NCBI RefSeq assembly: GCF_003864255.1
Contig: NZ_QWEZ01000001.1
Span: forward strand, 2,046,001-2,110,000
Source: Aestuariirhabdus litorea
Lineage (GTDB): Bacteria; Pseudomonadota; Gammaproteobacteria; Pseudomonadales; Aestuariirhabdaceae
Length of the DNA stretch: 64,000 bases
Reading direction: 5' to 3'
The notes below the pieces were generated by a model. The model saw only the letters and a list, made by a program, of their open reading frames with translations, had not been told where the DNA came from and did not search any database. The translations under genes were made by a program, and so were the position numbers. Positions 48,481-57,578 of the stretch are shown piece by piece. Numbering within the stretch: position 1 is the first letter of the stretch; each line of letters opens with the position of its first letter.

Positions 48481-48598
48481 CCCAACTCGCCTCTTTCATC
48501 CCCCAGCCAGGTTCCTCGACCTTGGTACCAGTTGCTTTTTCCTTGCCAGCGGCACAAAATCGTAAAATAAACATACAAGCACACAAAAAAGTACTTAA

Positions 48599-49306
48599 AT
48601 GCAGGATTTCAGTGCCGCCTTTCAACTGGCTTTCCAACTCGCCCTCTCGGCCGACCCGGACCTGTTGGAGATCATCGGGTTATCCCTGCGGGTCAGCGTC
48701 AGCGCTGTGCTCCTCTCCTGCCTGCTCGGCTTGCCCCTGGGGGCCCTGCTGGCGATCAGCCGTTTTCCCGGCCGCAGCGCCGCCCTCATCCTGGTTAACG
48801 CCCTGATGGGCTTGCCCCCGGTGGTGGTGGGGTTGCTGGTTTACCTGATGCTCTCCAACGCAGGCCCCATGGGAGGCTTCCAGCTGCTCTATACCCCGAC
48901 CGCAATGGTGATCGCCCAGACCCTGCTGATCACCCCCATCGTCGTGGCCCTCTCCCGCGAGGTGATCGAGCAGCTGCACCACGACTACGCCGAGCAGTTC
49001 CGCTCTCTGGGGATCTCCCGTCGCGTCGAGGTGCAGGCGCTGCTGTGGGATGCCCGCTACAGCCTGTTGACGGTGGCGCTGGCCGGCTTTGGCCGGGCGA
49101 TCGCCGAGGTGGGGGCGGTGATCATGGTCGGTGGCAACATCAACCACCTGACCCGGGTGATGACCACCGCCATCGCCCTGGAGACCTCCAAGGGCGACCT
49201 GGCCCTGGCCCTGGCCCTGGGAATGGTACTGATTCTGATCGCCCTCAGCGTCAACGCGCTGGTAATGGCCCTCAAGTTGAGCGCGGCGAGGCAAGCCTAT
49301 GCTTGA
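48599..49306 (+). CDS. tupB: Tungstate ABC transporter permease
   Basis: The 235-residue protein has about six membrane helices and the TupB/ModB-type loop LSREVIEQLHHDYAEQFRSLGISRR ... GFGRAIAEVGAVIMVGGNI, the contact site for the ATPase. The single-gene permease with this GAVIMVGGNI signature is characteristic of TupB. No ribosome site precedes the ATG. It overlaps tupC by 8 bp. The order tupB-tupC-tupA differs from the more common tupA-tupB-tupC. Confidence 0.88.
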   Translation: MQDFSAAFQLAFQLALSADPDLLEIIGLSLRVSVSAVLLSCLLGLPLGALLAISRFPGRSAALILVNALMGLPPVVVGLLVYLMLSNAGPMGGFQLLYTPTAMVIAQTLLITPIVVALSREVIEQLHHDYAEQFRSLGISRRVEVQALLWDARYSLLTVALAGFGRAIAEVGAVIMVGGNINHLTRVMTTAIALETSKGDLALALALGMVLILIALSVNALVMALKLSAARQAYA

Positions 49307-50063
49307 GATCGCCGAACCTTTGGTTGATAGCCGCCGCCCCGAGCATTGCCTGCTGCCCGGTGAGGCGATCGGGCTCGGTTACCGGGTGCGGGGGAAATCC
49401 CTGCTGGAGCAGATCGACCTGCGCATCGAAGGCCGTGGCACCAGCGTTATCCTCGGCCCCAACGGCGCCGGCAAGAGCCTGCTGCTGCGGCTGCTCCACG
49501 GCCTGCTGGAGCCCACCCAGGGTGAGGTGCGCTGGGGAGGCAAACCCCTGGACCCGTCCCTACAACGCAGCCAGGCGATGGTGTTCCAGAAACCCGTTCT
49601 GCTGCGCCGTTCGGTGGCAGCCAACCTCCGCTTCGTCCTCACCCTCGAGGGGCGCCCGCCACGCCGCGTGTTGGATAGCCGCATTAATCAGCTGCTTGAG
49701 GGGGTGGGCTTGCGGGAACAGGCCGAGCAACCGGCCCGCCTGCTGTCGGGAGGTGAGCAACAGCGGCTGGCGATGGCACGGGCGCTGGCCCTCAATCCCC
49801 AGGTGCTTCTGCTGGATGAGCCGACCGCCAGCCTCGACCCCGCCTCCACCGCCGCCATCGAGGGGATCGTGGAGCGCTGTGTCCAGGCGGGTATGCGCGT
49901 CCTGTTCGTGACCCACGATCTCGGCCAGGCCCGCCGCCTGGCCGACGAGATCATCTTTATCGACCAGGGCCGGGTGACCGAACGGACCCCGGCCGCCTCT
50001 TTCTTCGAGCAACCCCAGTCCCAGGCCGCCCGCGACTACCTCGCCGGGCGCCTGCGATTCTAG
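49299..50063 (+). CDS. tupC: Tungstate ABC transporter ATP-binding protein
   Basis: The 254-residue ATPase has Walker A GPNGAGKSLLLRLL, Q loop MVFQKPVLLRRSV, signature LSGGEQQRLAMARAL, Walker B VLLLDEPTASLDP and the switch His in LFVTHDLGQA. The N-terminus (about 1-25) is longer than usual. GAGG lies seven bases upstream of its ATG inside tupB. It energises uptake through TupB. Confidence 0.9.
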   Translation: MLEIAEPLVDSRRPEHCLLPGEAIGLGYRVRGKSLLEQIDLRIEGRGTSVILGPNGAGKSLLLRLLHGLLEPTQGEVRWGGKPLDPSLQRSQAMVFQKPVLLRRSVAANLRFVLTLEGRPPRRVLDSRINQLLEGVGLREQAEQPARLLSGGEQQRLAMARALALNPQVLLLDEPTASLDPASTAAIEGIVERCVQAGMRVLFVTHDLGQARRLADEIIFIDQGRVTERTPAASFFEQPQSQAARDYLAGRLRF

Positions 50064-50080
50064 CCCCGGGAGATTTTTCC

Positions 50081-50896
50081 ATGCGCCGATTTATCCGCAT
50101 CAACCTGATGATGATGGCCGCACTGCTGTGCCTTGGCGTTGGCGCTGACACTTCGATCCTGGTGCAATCGACCACCTCCACCGCCAACTCCGGCCTCTAC
50201 GATCTGCTGCTGCCCCAGTTCAAAGCCCGCACCGGCATTACCGTCAATGTGGTCGCGGTCGGCACCGGACAGGCAATCAAAAATGCCATGAATGGCGATG
50301 CCGATGTGCTACTGGTGCACGCCAAATCCGCCGAGGAGAAATTCGTGGCCGAAGGGTACGGGGTCGAGCGTTTCGACCTGATGTACAACGACTTCATCGT
50401 GGTGGGACCGGCCAATGACCCGGCAGGCATCGCCGGTGGACGCGATGCGGTAGTCGCCTTCGAGAAGATCGCCGAGAGCAAGGCGCTCTTCGTCTCCCGC
50501 AGCGACAACTCCGGCACCCACAAAAAGGAGCAAGCGCTGTGGCGGGACGCCAATATCAACACCGAGGAGGCCAGTGGCGGCTGGTACCGCGAAACCGGCT
50601 CGGGTATGGGGGCCACCCTCAACGCCGCCGCTGGCATGGGGGCTTACAGCCTCACCGACCGGGGCACCTGGATCAGCTTCAAAAACCGGGGGTCGCTGGC
50701 AATCCTGGTCGAGGGGGACCGGGGCCTTTTCAACCAGTATGGAGTGATTATGGTCAACCCCGCCAAGCACCCGAAGGTGAAGGCAGAGGCCGCCCAGCAG
50801 TTTATCGACTGGCTCACCGGCCCTGAAGGACAGCAGGCGATCAACGACTACCAGCTCAACGGCCAGCAGCTGTTCTTCGCTAACGCTCGCCGCTAA
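50081..50896 (+). CDS. tupA: Tungstate-binding periplasmic protein
   Basis: The 271-residue protein has a signal peptide ending VGADT and the TupA oxyanion-binding start TTSTANSGLYDLLLPQFKARTGI, then VGTGQAIKNAMNGDADVLLVH, MYNDFIVVGP and SRSDNSGTHKKE, all typical of TupA rather than ModA. It binds tungstate with high affinity for TupBC. Tungstate uptake implies a tungsten enzyme, or a route for molybdate, elsewhere in the genome. GGGAG lies eight bases before the ATG. A hairpin follows the stop. Confidence 0.9.
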   Translation: MRRFIRINLMMMAALLCLGVGADTSILVQSTTSTANSGLYDLLLPQFKARTGITVNVVAVGTGQAIKNAMNGDADVLLVHAKSAEEKFVAEGYGVERFDLMYNDFIVVGPANDPAGIAGGRDAVVAFEKIAESKALFVSRSDNSGTHKKEQALWRDANINTEEASGGWYRETGSGMGATLNAAAGMGAYSLTDRGTWISFKNRGSLAILVEGDRGLFNQYGVIMVNPAKHPKVKAEAAQQFIDWLTGPEGQQAINDYQLNGQQLFFANARR

Positions 50897-50910
50897 GGCT
50901 GGCGGATGTG

Positions 50911-50931
50911 GGGAGCCGGCCGGCGGCTCCC
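50911..50931 (+). terminator. Hairpin after tupA (no T tract)
   Basis: GGGAGCCG (50911-50918), loop GCCGG, CGGCTCCC (50924-50931). It is a strong stem just after the tupA stop but lacks a following T run, so it may stabilise the 3' end rather than terminate by itself. Confidence 0.4.
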
Positions 50932-51073
50932 TTGCAGGAGGGAATCATAGGCTGCGAGGGTTAGAAAGGGTTGACCGTTGAGTGAGCCAGCTTCAGCCGC
51001 CTTTGGTGAAAAGGCTGCCTAACGGGGGAGCCCCTGAGTGGTGAGTATCCATTCAGGGGAGAGATCAGGGGTG

Positions 51074-53926
51074 CTAACCGCCTGTCCCAGGCTCGGACGC
51101 TTGCGCCCGCCTTGCCCCACCGCCCTCCCCTGCTCGCTCGGGGATCGGCGAGAAGTAGCCCATCCCCACCAACACAGCCCCCACCACCAGGAAGGAGACG
51201 ATGCGCTCCAGGGTACCGCTGGCACCGAGATCGATCACCAGCATTTTCACCAGTACCACCGCCACCAGCGCGCCACCGGCGACCCAGGCACTGCGCCACT
51301 GGCGGCGCGAGGCCACCAGCATGGCCAAACAGCCCAGCAGGGTCCAGAGGATCGATAACCCGATCTGTACACGGATGTCGTGAGCCATCTCCTCCAGGTG
51401 ATAGGGGATCGCCAGCCACTGGTGCAGGGCACGCAGCATCACCGCGTTAATCCACACGAAGGCCAGCCCCGCCAATGCTGACACCAGACCGCGCCTGAGC
51501 TCAGTCGAACCCTCATAGTCCGCGACCAGGCGAACCCCCAACAGCAGGTAGAGCAGCTGCAGCAGCTCCACCGGGTTGGCCACCGGCATGAAGGCAAGCG
51601 GGCTCGCATCGGCGGCGCTGCCTAGGTTGACGACCAGTGACCAAAGCGCCGCCACCAGCCCCAGGGACGCGAGGATCTTGTCGCGCAGGGCGCTCCCCAG
51701 GCGCGCCAGTGCGCCCCACTTATAGCGGTGGACCGCCACCATCACCAGCCAGGGCAGCACTAGGATAATGGCCTGCGACCAGCCGGTCCCCAGCGGCAGC
51801 ACCAGCGCCTGCCCCCAATGATCGAGGCGCCAGTAGAGCTCCACCGACAATAGGCCCGTCACCGTAAGCAGCCAGGTCAGGTAGAGCCAGGGAAGCAGGC
51901 TTGGGGGCAGCAACCCACCCTCCAGGCGTGCCAGGATCGCGTAGGCCACCGCCATCGCCGCCCCCCAGAAGAGGGCGTCAGGCATGAGCAGGGCATGGCC
52001 GTTGCTCAGCAAGGCGTATCCCCCCACCAGCGCCAACAGCGGAGCCAGCAGCGAGGCACAGCCCTCGGCGGGCCGCCAGCACCAGCCGCGCACCCGACTC
52101 AGGTAAACCAGCGGTGCAGCAGTCAGGGTAAAGAGCAGCAACAGGGCGATCACCTCCTCCTCGAAATAGCGGTCGATTTGCAAGAGGGAGGAACCGATCC
52201 ACCACAACATCCCCCAGATAAAAAACGGCAGCTGCCCCCGGCCGGCGGGGGCTTGGGGGCACTTCCGCTGCAGGCGGTAGAGTTGCCAGGCGCTGATCAT
52301 CCCACCCAACGCCACAAACAGCCCCCCCATAAAAGCGGGGTTGAGCCAGGCCTGAGTACCCAGATCATCGGCATTGCGCGCCAGGAACAGCACCCCGGCC
52401 GCCAGCTGCAGGGCGAGGGCGAAGTACTGGCTATAGAGCCGTCCCTGTTTGATAGCGACCCAGAGGATGGCGGACGCCTCCAGCGCCCAGGTAGCGGTGG
52501 TCCAGTGACCGTCCAGGGCGTAAGGGATGGCGAGGGTCAGGAACACTACTCCGATGGCCAACATCGACTCCGCCAGCAATCGCAGCCCGTCCCCCGCGCG
52601 CGCCCAGAGCAGTCCGGCCAGGGCCAGGTAGTAGAGGCCAAAGCCGGTCGCACCCAAGGCGATGCCGTAGTCCCGCGAATGCACCAATAGCGCCAGCAGG
52701 CCAAAGGCGATCAGGGGGGTGCCGAACACCAGGCTGCCATCCACAACCCCCTTCAACGCCAGCGGCTGGCGCAGGGCGTAGAGCACACCGATCAGGCTGT
52801 AGACCAGGAAAAAGAGCAGCAGAAACGCGGTCGCGCTCCAGATCATCGGGGGCTCGTAGCCGTTGAGCACCCAGAGAGCAAAGAGACCAAATGTGAAGCC
52901 AAACCCAACCAGGTTGAGGGGACGCCAGGCTTTGTGCCAAGCGATGGCCAATACCGCCAGATCCAGCACCAGGTAGTAGCTGAACAGCCCCACATAGTTT
53001 CCGCTACCGGTGGAAGCCAACAACGGTGCCAGAAATCCTCCCAGCGTACCGAAGAGTGCGAGGTGACGGGAATCCTGGACCACCGCCAGCAGGGCAGTCC
53101 CCACCGACAGGGCCGCCAGCAGGGCGAAGGCGGGGGTGGCAGGGATAAGCCCCTGCAGCTGGTAGGCGGCGAAAACGGTGATGTAGGTGATGCCGATCCC
53201 GCCACCCTGTAGCAACAGCGCATAAACGGGTTTGCGCAAGCGCAGGTGCCAGCCGCCCCCCATCAGCGCCAGGCCCGCCAGCGCGGTCCCCAGAAAACGC
53301 GCTTCCAGGGGCAGGTTGGAGTGCTCGGCCGCGTATTTGAGTAGGAAAGCCACACCGAAAAAGAGCACCAGAAGGCCCAGCTGCACAAAGAGGTTCGCCT
53401 CACCGAGATACCCACGAACCCGGTTCAGCAGCGTCTCGAACAGGGTTGGGGGGTTGGCCGATGGTGAAGTGGCCGAAGGGGTGGCTGTTGATTGCGCGAC
53501 TGTCGACCGACCGGCGGGTGAAGCCCCGCCTTCGGGGATGCGCTTGCCGGTCCAGGGGTCGATCCGAGGGGGCGTTACGGCCACAGGGGCTGGTGTGGAC
53601 TGGGGTTGTTCGGACGACAGGGCTTGCGCGGGTTGGGGGGACGGGGCAAGGGGTGCGTCGTCGAGTTCAATATCCAGCTCGATCTCCTCCTCCGGCCCCA
53701 CTTTATCCGCCTTTTCCCGCACCGCAAGAGGCGCCGCCGGCGACCGCTCGGCCAGCGCCTCACGCAGGCGTGCCATCTCTGCGCGCAGGTTCTGCATTTG
53801 GCGCGAGAAGTGCCAGTAGAGCCCCCCCAGACCAACGATCAGCCCCAGCGCCAGGGCGGGCAGGCTTCCGCCCAGCAGATAGGCCGCCAGCATCACAACC
53901 GCCGTCAACAGCAGTGGCATTCCCAT
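51074..53926 (-). CDS. DUF2339 multi-span membrane protein
   Basis: The 950-residue protein has an N-terminal helix pair, a short coiled segment (MQNLRAEMARLREALAE, about 43-60), a Pro/Ala/Ser-rich linker (about 75-165), and then more than 20 hydrophobic helices to the C-terminus. The blocks LLNRVRGYLGEANLFVQLGLLVLFFGVAFLLKYAAE and the following GGGWHLR are the DUF2339 hallmark. The function of the family is unknown. It is convergent with tupA and separated by about 180 bp without a clear signal. Confidence 0.85.
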   Translation of the reverse strand: MGMPLLLTAVVMLAAYLLGGSLPALALGLIVGLGGLYWHFSRQMQNLRAEMARLREALAERSPAAPLAVREKADKVGPEEEIELDIELDDAPLAPSPQPAQALSSEQPQSTPAPVAVTPPRIDPWTGKRIPEGGASPAGRSTVAQSTATPSATSPSANPPTLFETLLNRVRGYLGEANLFVQLGLLVLFFGVAFLLKYAAEHSNLPLEARFLGTALAGLALMGGGWHLRLRKPVYALLLQGGGIGITYITVFAAYQLQGLIPATPAFALLAALSVGTALLAVVQDSRHLALFGTLGGFLAPLLASTGSGNYVGLFSYYLVLDLAVLAIAWHKAWRPLNLVGFGFTFGLFALWVLNGYEPPMIWSATAFLLLFFLVYSLIGVLYALRQPLALKGVVDGSLVFGTPLIAFGLLALLVHSRDYGIALGATGFGLYYLALAGLLWARAGDGLRLLAESMLAIGVVFLTLAIPYALDGHWTTATWALEASAILWVAIKQGRLYSQYFALALQLAAGVLFLARNADDLGTQAWLNPAFMGGLFVALGGMISAWQLYRLQRKCPQAPAGRGQLPFFIWGMLWWIGSSLLQIDRYFEEEVIALLLLFTLTAAPLVYLSRVRGWCWRPAEGCASLLAPLLALVGGYALLSNGHALLMPDALFWGAAMAVAYAILARLEGGLLPPSLLPWLYLTWLLTVTGLLSVELYWRLDHWGQALVLPLGTGWSQAIILVLPWLVMVAVHRYKWGALARLGSALRDKILASLGLVAALWSLVVNLGSAADASPLAFMPVANPVELLQLLYLLLGVRLVADYEGSTELRRGLVSALAGLAFVWINAVMLRALHQWLAIPYHLEEMAHDIRVQIGLSILWTLLGCLAMLVASRRQWRSAWVAGGALVAVVLVKMLVIDLGASGTLERIVSFLVVGAVLVGMGYFSPIPERAGEGGGARRAQASEPGTGG

Positions 53927-54137
53927 AGTCCTTGCCTCTATTAATCCTTAGCCGTTACCCCCTGCCCCCGGCGGGCACACCCATTAGCTGCTGCGGGGCA
54001 GAAGCTAACGACACTACCGGGTTGCCGGGCGTTAGGCCAGAAAGTCCGGGGTTGGAGGGGCCAAAGCGAGAAGGGGTCGAAAATGCGGAGGGGAAATTGC
54101 CGACGAGCACCCAGGGAAGCAAGGCTCAGCGACCTTC

Positions 54138-54380
54138 TCAGGGTACTTGCTGTCGGGAGATCCAGATCGCCAGCTTGTGGCGCATGCTGGGTTGGGAGAC
54201 CTGGTCTTCGGGTAGCGGCTGGATGAGCTTATCGTGGACCAGCAGGCGGTAGAGGTACTCTACCTTTTCATTGGAGGAATCGGTGGCCTCGAAACGGGCG
54301 GCGCCTCGGGCCTCGGCATAGCGCACCCCCACGGCGATCGCCTGCTTGACCAGCTCGGCCTCGTTTTTCAGCTTTTTCAT
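54138..54380 (-). CDS. DUF5062 family protein
   Basis: The ATG at 54380 gives 80 residues, MKKLKNEAELVKQAIAVGVRYA onward, with KVEYLYRLLVHDKLIQPLPEDQ and RHKLAIWISRQ, matching DUF5062. It is small and soluble, function unknown. An in-frame reading extends further upstream but has no family match. It lies 92 bp after yggL on the same strand. Confidence 0.75.
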   Translation of the reverse strand: MKKLKNEAELVKQAIAVGVRYAEARGAARFEATDSSNEKVEYLYRLLVHDKLIQPLPEDQVSQPSMRHKLAIWISRQQVP

Positions 54381-54472
54381 TACGCCCCCGTCACCACTCC
54401 CAACCCAAGTTCTACTGAGCGTAGCACCATCTCGGGTTGAGAGTGTGCGGTTTGGCGCCGGGGCCGCCGAGG

Positions 54473-54811
54473 TTAAACGCCGTAGTGGGCGTCGGACAGC
54501 TCGCTGACCACCGCGTCGGAGATGCAGGGCTGCTGGGCGAGCCACTGTTCCACCGCTTTGCGGTCTTCGTCGGTGGCGGACTGGTAACGCTCACTGGAGA
54601 CCACATAGCCTTCGAAGCTCTCCTCGCTGCCGCCACCAATCACCAACAGGTTGCGCTCGCCCATCAGGTCGGCCAGTGCGTCGAACAGGGTGTCGAACTC
54701 TGCCTCATCTTTCAGGTTGATACGGCAGGTAAATTCGAATCCCAGCACTGCGAACTCGCCCAGGTACAGTTTCTTGCGCAGGCGGCGGCTTCGTTTTTTG
54801 TCGTCTTGCAT
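54473..54811 (-). CDS. yggL: YggL-family 50S ribosome-associated protein
   Basis: The 112-residue protein has the basic start KKRSRRLRKKLYLGEFAVLGFEF and then DTLFDALADLMGERNLLVIGGG, the conserved YggL (DUF469) pattern. Members bind the large ribosomal subunit. AGGA lies eight bases before the ATG. It is transcribed after rhlE, with a 119-bp gap, and before DUF5062. Confidence 0.88.
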   Translation of the reverse strand: MQDDKKRSRRLRKKLYLGEFAVLGFEFTCRINLKDEAEFDTLFDALADLMGERNLLVIGGGSEESFEGYVVSSERYQSATDEDRKAVEQWLAQQPCISDAVVSELSDAHYGV

Positions 54812-54930
54812 GCTTTAGTTCCTCTTCGGTTTCAATCGTTTATCGGTCCCGCCGCGATGGGAGTCTAATGCTCGCTCGCAACGGCTGACCGGTTCATGGC
54901 CGGCACGGCCCAGGGCCGCGCCGGCGTTGA

Positions 54931-56382
54931 TCAGGAGTGCCCCCAGGGCGAGGGACGCAGTTTTTTGGCGCGGCTCCCCCCTTTGGGTTCGGCCTTGGCC
55001 CCACTGGCGGCCTTGCCACCGCTGCCCCGAGCGGGCTTGGCCGCACCTCCCGGGCTGGCTTTGGCGGCGGCTTTGCGGCCTGCTCCGCTTGCGGTGCGAG
55101 GCTTGCGGGTAGCCACCCGGGCGGTGGCGGCTCCCGGTTTGCGGGGGGCGTTGCGCTTCTGCTTGAAGCTCTTTTTCACCACTGTTTTGATCGCCCCCGA
55201 GTCGGCCATCCCCAGGTGGCTGGCGGTGGAGAGATCCAGCGGCTGCTCCACCCCATCCTCGTAAAAGGGCAAGGGCTCGGGGCTGAGGGGGCGTTTCAAC
55301 AGCTGCTCGATCCCCTCCAGCCACTTGCGCTCGGAGCGGCTGAACAATGTCATGGCCCGCCCCTCGGCACCGGCCCGGCCACTGCGGCCGATACGGTGTA
55401 CGTAATCCTGGGCCACCCGCGGCAGGTCGTAGTTGATCACCAGCGGCAGCTCCGCGATATCCAGTCCCCGCGCAGCAATGTCGGTCGCCACCAGCACCTG
55501 CACCTCGCCTCGTTTGAAGGCGTCCAGGGTACGGGTACGCAGGATCTGGCTCTTGTTACTGTGGATGGCGGCGGCGGCGATCCCCTCCTGGCGCAGGTAA
55601 TCCACCAGGTCGTCGGCGCTTTTCTTGGTACGAATAAACACCAGTGCACGGGACCAACGCCCCTCCTCAATCAGGTAACGCACGGTGTCCGGCTTGTCCT
55701 CCCAGTCGACCTCATAGACCGATTGCTGGACCAGCTCGGCGGCGCTGTTGGCCGGACTCACCTCCACCCGCACAGGGTCCACCAGCAACCCGTTCGCCAG
55801 CTCCATCACGGCGGGGGCGAAGGTGGCCGAGAACAGCAGGTTCTGGCGGCGGGCGGGGAGCTGGGCGATGATCCGCTGGACCGCATCGATAAAGCCCAGA
55901 TCCAGCATCCGGTCGGCCTCATCCAGCACCAGGGTTTCCACCGACTCCAGGGTCAAAGCGCCCTTGTGCAGCAGGTCCAGCAGGCGGCCGGGTGTGGCCA
56001 CCAGAATGTCCACCCCCTGTTGGAGCTGGGCCACCTGTGGGGCCATATCCACCCCGCCATAGACCACCGTGGAGCGCAGGCTCAGGTGATTACCGTAGGC
56101 CGCCACCCGTTCGGCCACCTGGGCAGCCAGCTCGCGGGTCGGGGCCAGCACCAGTGCCCGCACCCCTGCCCTGGCGGGGGTGGTCTCCGCCAGGCGTTGC
56201 AGAATCGGCAGCGCAAAACCGGCGGTTTTCCCGGTGCCGGTCTGGGCCGCCGCCAGCAGATCCCGACCCCGCAGAATCGGCGGAATCGCTTTGCGCTGGA
56301 CCGGGGTGGGGGTCTGGTATCCCTGATCGTTGAGGGCCTCAACGAGCGGGCCGGACAGACCCAGTGAGGTGAAGGCATTCAT
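54931..56382 (-). CDS. rhlE: DEAD-box RNA helicase (RhlE type)
   Basis: About 483 residues from the ATG at 56382. Motifs: Q motif (GYQTPTPVQRKAIPPIL), I (AAQTGTGKTAGFALPIL), Ia (LAPTRELAAQV), II (VLDEADRMLDLGF), III (LFSATF), V (VATDIAARGLDI) and VI (HRIGRSGRAG). The C-terminal tail (about 385-483) is rich in Arg, Lys, Ala and Gly, giving nonspecific RNA binding. It unwinds RNA in ribosome assembly or decay. A GTG eight codons upstream is an alternative start. Confidence 0.92.
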   Translation of the reverse strand: MNAFTSLGLSGPLVEALNDQGYQTPTPVQRKAIPPILRGRDLLAAAQTGTGKTAGFALPILQRLAETTPARAGVRALVLAPTRELAAQVAERVAAYGNHLSLRSTVVYGGVDMAPQVAQLQQGVDILVATPGRLLDLLHKGALTLESVETLVLDEADRMLDLGFIDAVQRIIAQLPARRQNLLFSATFAPAVMELANGLLVDPVRVEVSPANSAAELVQQSVYEVDWEDKPDTVRYLIEEGRWSRALVFIRTKKSADDLVDYLRQEGIAAAAIHSNKSQILRTRTLDAFKRGEVQVLVATDIAARGLDIAELPLVINYDLPRVAQDYVHRIGRSGRAGAEGRAMTLFSRSERKWLEGIEQLLKRPLSPEPLPFYEDGVEQPLDLSTASHLGMADSGAIKTVVKKSFKQKRNAPRKPGAATARVATRKPRTASGAGRKAAAKASPGGAAKPARGSGGKAASGAKAEPKGGSRAKKLRPSPWGHS

Positions 56383-56565
56383 TGGAGTGTACTCGATGGT
56401 TTGCACGCCACCGACGAAGGGCGGCGGACAGAGGGGAGAAAGGGCGCAAGCATACCCGAAAGCGGCGGCCGACGCGACTACTGGCGCCGCTTGCAGGAGG
56501 ACAAAAGGCCACTCTAGCGAAGTATTGGGGGCAGGGTCGCCCCTTAGGCGGGAAAAAAACGGGGG

Positions 56566-57459
56566 CTAGGCGCCGGCGTTGTACCAGACCCGCCCAAAGC
56601 CGCTCACATCGTAGCCCCGGTACTCACCCGCTTTTTGTCGAAAGGCTTCACCCTGGCAGAAGTGGACGAATCGCTGCCAGGGCTCGTCGAACCAGGCCTT
56701 GCGATCCACCAGCAGGTCGTAGCGCTCCTCCAGCAGGGGTACAAAATCGAGTCGATAGGCCTGGGCCAAGCTCTGTAAACCCAGGGTCGCTGCCGCCTTG
56801 CCCTGGCTCACCAGCAGGGCCGCGTCCGCCTCACTACGGGCCAGCTCGCCCGGCCCAAAATCATCGGCCGACAGACCCGCCTCCGCAATCAACTGCTCCA
56901 GCAACGCCTGGCTGCCGGCGCCAGGCTGGCGACTGACCAGTGTCTGCTGGCGCAGGTCGGCCAACCCCTTAATGGAACCGGCGGTCCCTGCGGCCACGAT
57001 CAGTCCCCGCTGGCGGCGGGCAAACTCCACCAGCACCACGGCTTCATTGGCAAAGCGGGCGGCCACCCGGGGCCGGTTCCACTGCTGTCTGGCCGACTCG
57101 AACAGGTGCAGGCCGGTGGCGATCCCTTCGCGCCCGGCAAAGCGCTCCAGGCCATCCTCGCTGGAGTCGAACAACATCGCCAACCCCGCCCCCGACTCAC
57201 GCAGCGCCCACTCCAGCAACGGATCATGGCTGCCCAGAACCACGCCGGGCCGGGGCGAGGACTGGGTGGTCGATACTGAAGCCTGACCACCCTCGCCCTT
57301 ACTGGCGATCCACTGCATCACCCCGGCGCGGGGAAAAAGCAGCTTGCCGGTGGCACGGGTGCAGGGCACCTCACCGGTGGCCACCAGGTCGTAGACCTTG
57401 CGCTCGCGGATGCGAAGCAGCTCCGCCAGCTCCCGGGTAGTAAGAAATTCCTGCGCCAT
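56566..57459 (-). CDS. Helix-turn-helix regulator with periplasmic-binding-like sensor domain
   Basis: The 297-residue protein begins with an excisionase/MerR-like helix-turn-helix (LTTRELAELLRIRERKVYDLVATGEVP, about 5-31) and then has a type II periplasmic-binding-fold domain (about 70-290; VVLGSHDPLLEWAL, RRQRGLIVAAGTAGSIKGLADL, SRQPGAGSQALLEQLI). This pairing resembles regulators with a molybdate-binding-like PBP domain. With the tup operon 6 kb away it may respond to tungstate or molybdate, but this is inferred from domain type and distance. There is no membrane segment, so it acts in the cytosol. Confidence 0.8.
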   Translation of the reverse strand: MAQEFLTTRELAELLRIRERKVYDLVATGEVPCTRATGKLLFPRAGVMQWIASKGEGGQASVSTTQSSPRPGVVLGSHDPLLEWALRESGAGLAMLFDSSEDGLERFAGREGIATGLHLFESARQQWNRPRVAARFANEAVVLVEFARRQRGLIVAAGTAGSIKGLADLRQQTLVSRQPGAGSQALLEQLIAEAGLSADDFGPGELARSEADAALLVSQGKAAATLGLQSLAQAYRLDFVPLLEERYDLLVDRKAWFDEPWQRFVHFCQGEAFRQKAGEYRGYDVSGFGRVWYNAGA

Positions 57460-57520
57460 CGACTACAACCGCCTCATCGTCCTGGGGTGGGTAAAGGGGC
57501 CATTCTACCCTATGGGCAGC

Positions 57521-57563
57521 AAAAAACCCTGCGGATCGGCCGCCTGGGGGCCGATCCGCAGGG
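57521..57563 (-). terminator. Strong terminator after the chemoreceptor gene
   Basis: A perfect 15-bp stem (57527-57541 with 57549-57563) and a 7-base loop, followed on the - strand by six T. It ends the chemoreceptor transcript. Confidence 0.92.
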
Positions 57564-57578
57564 CAAGTCGTTGGCGAG

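Noticed and set aside
48414-48598. ModE-type or molybdenum-cofactor riboswitch control of the tup genes
   Set aside because: No TATATA-type ModE palindrome and no recognisable riboswitch core; only simple GC-rich hairpins are seen.
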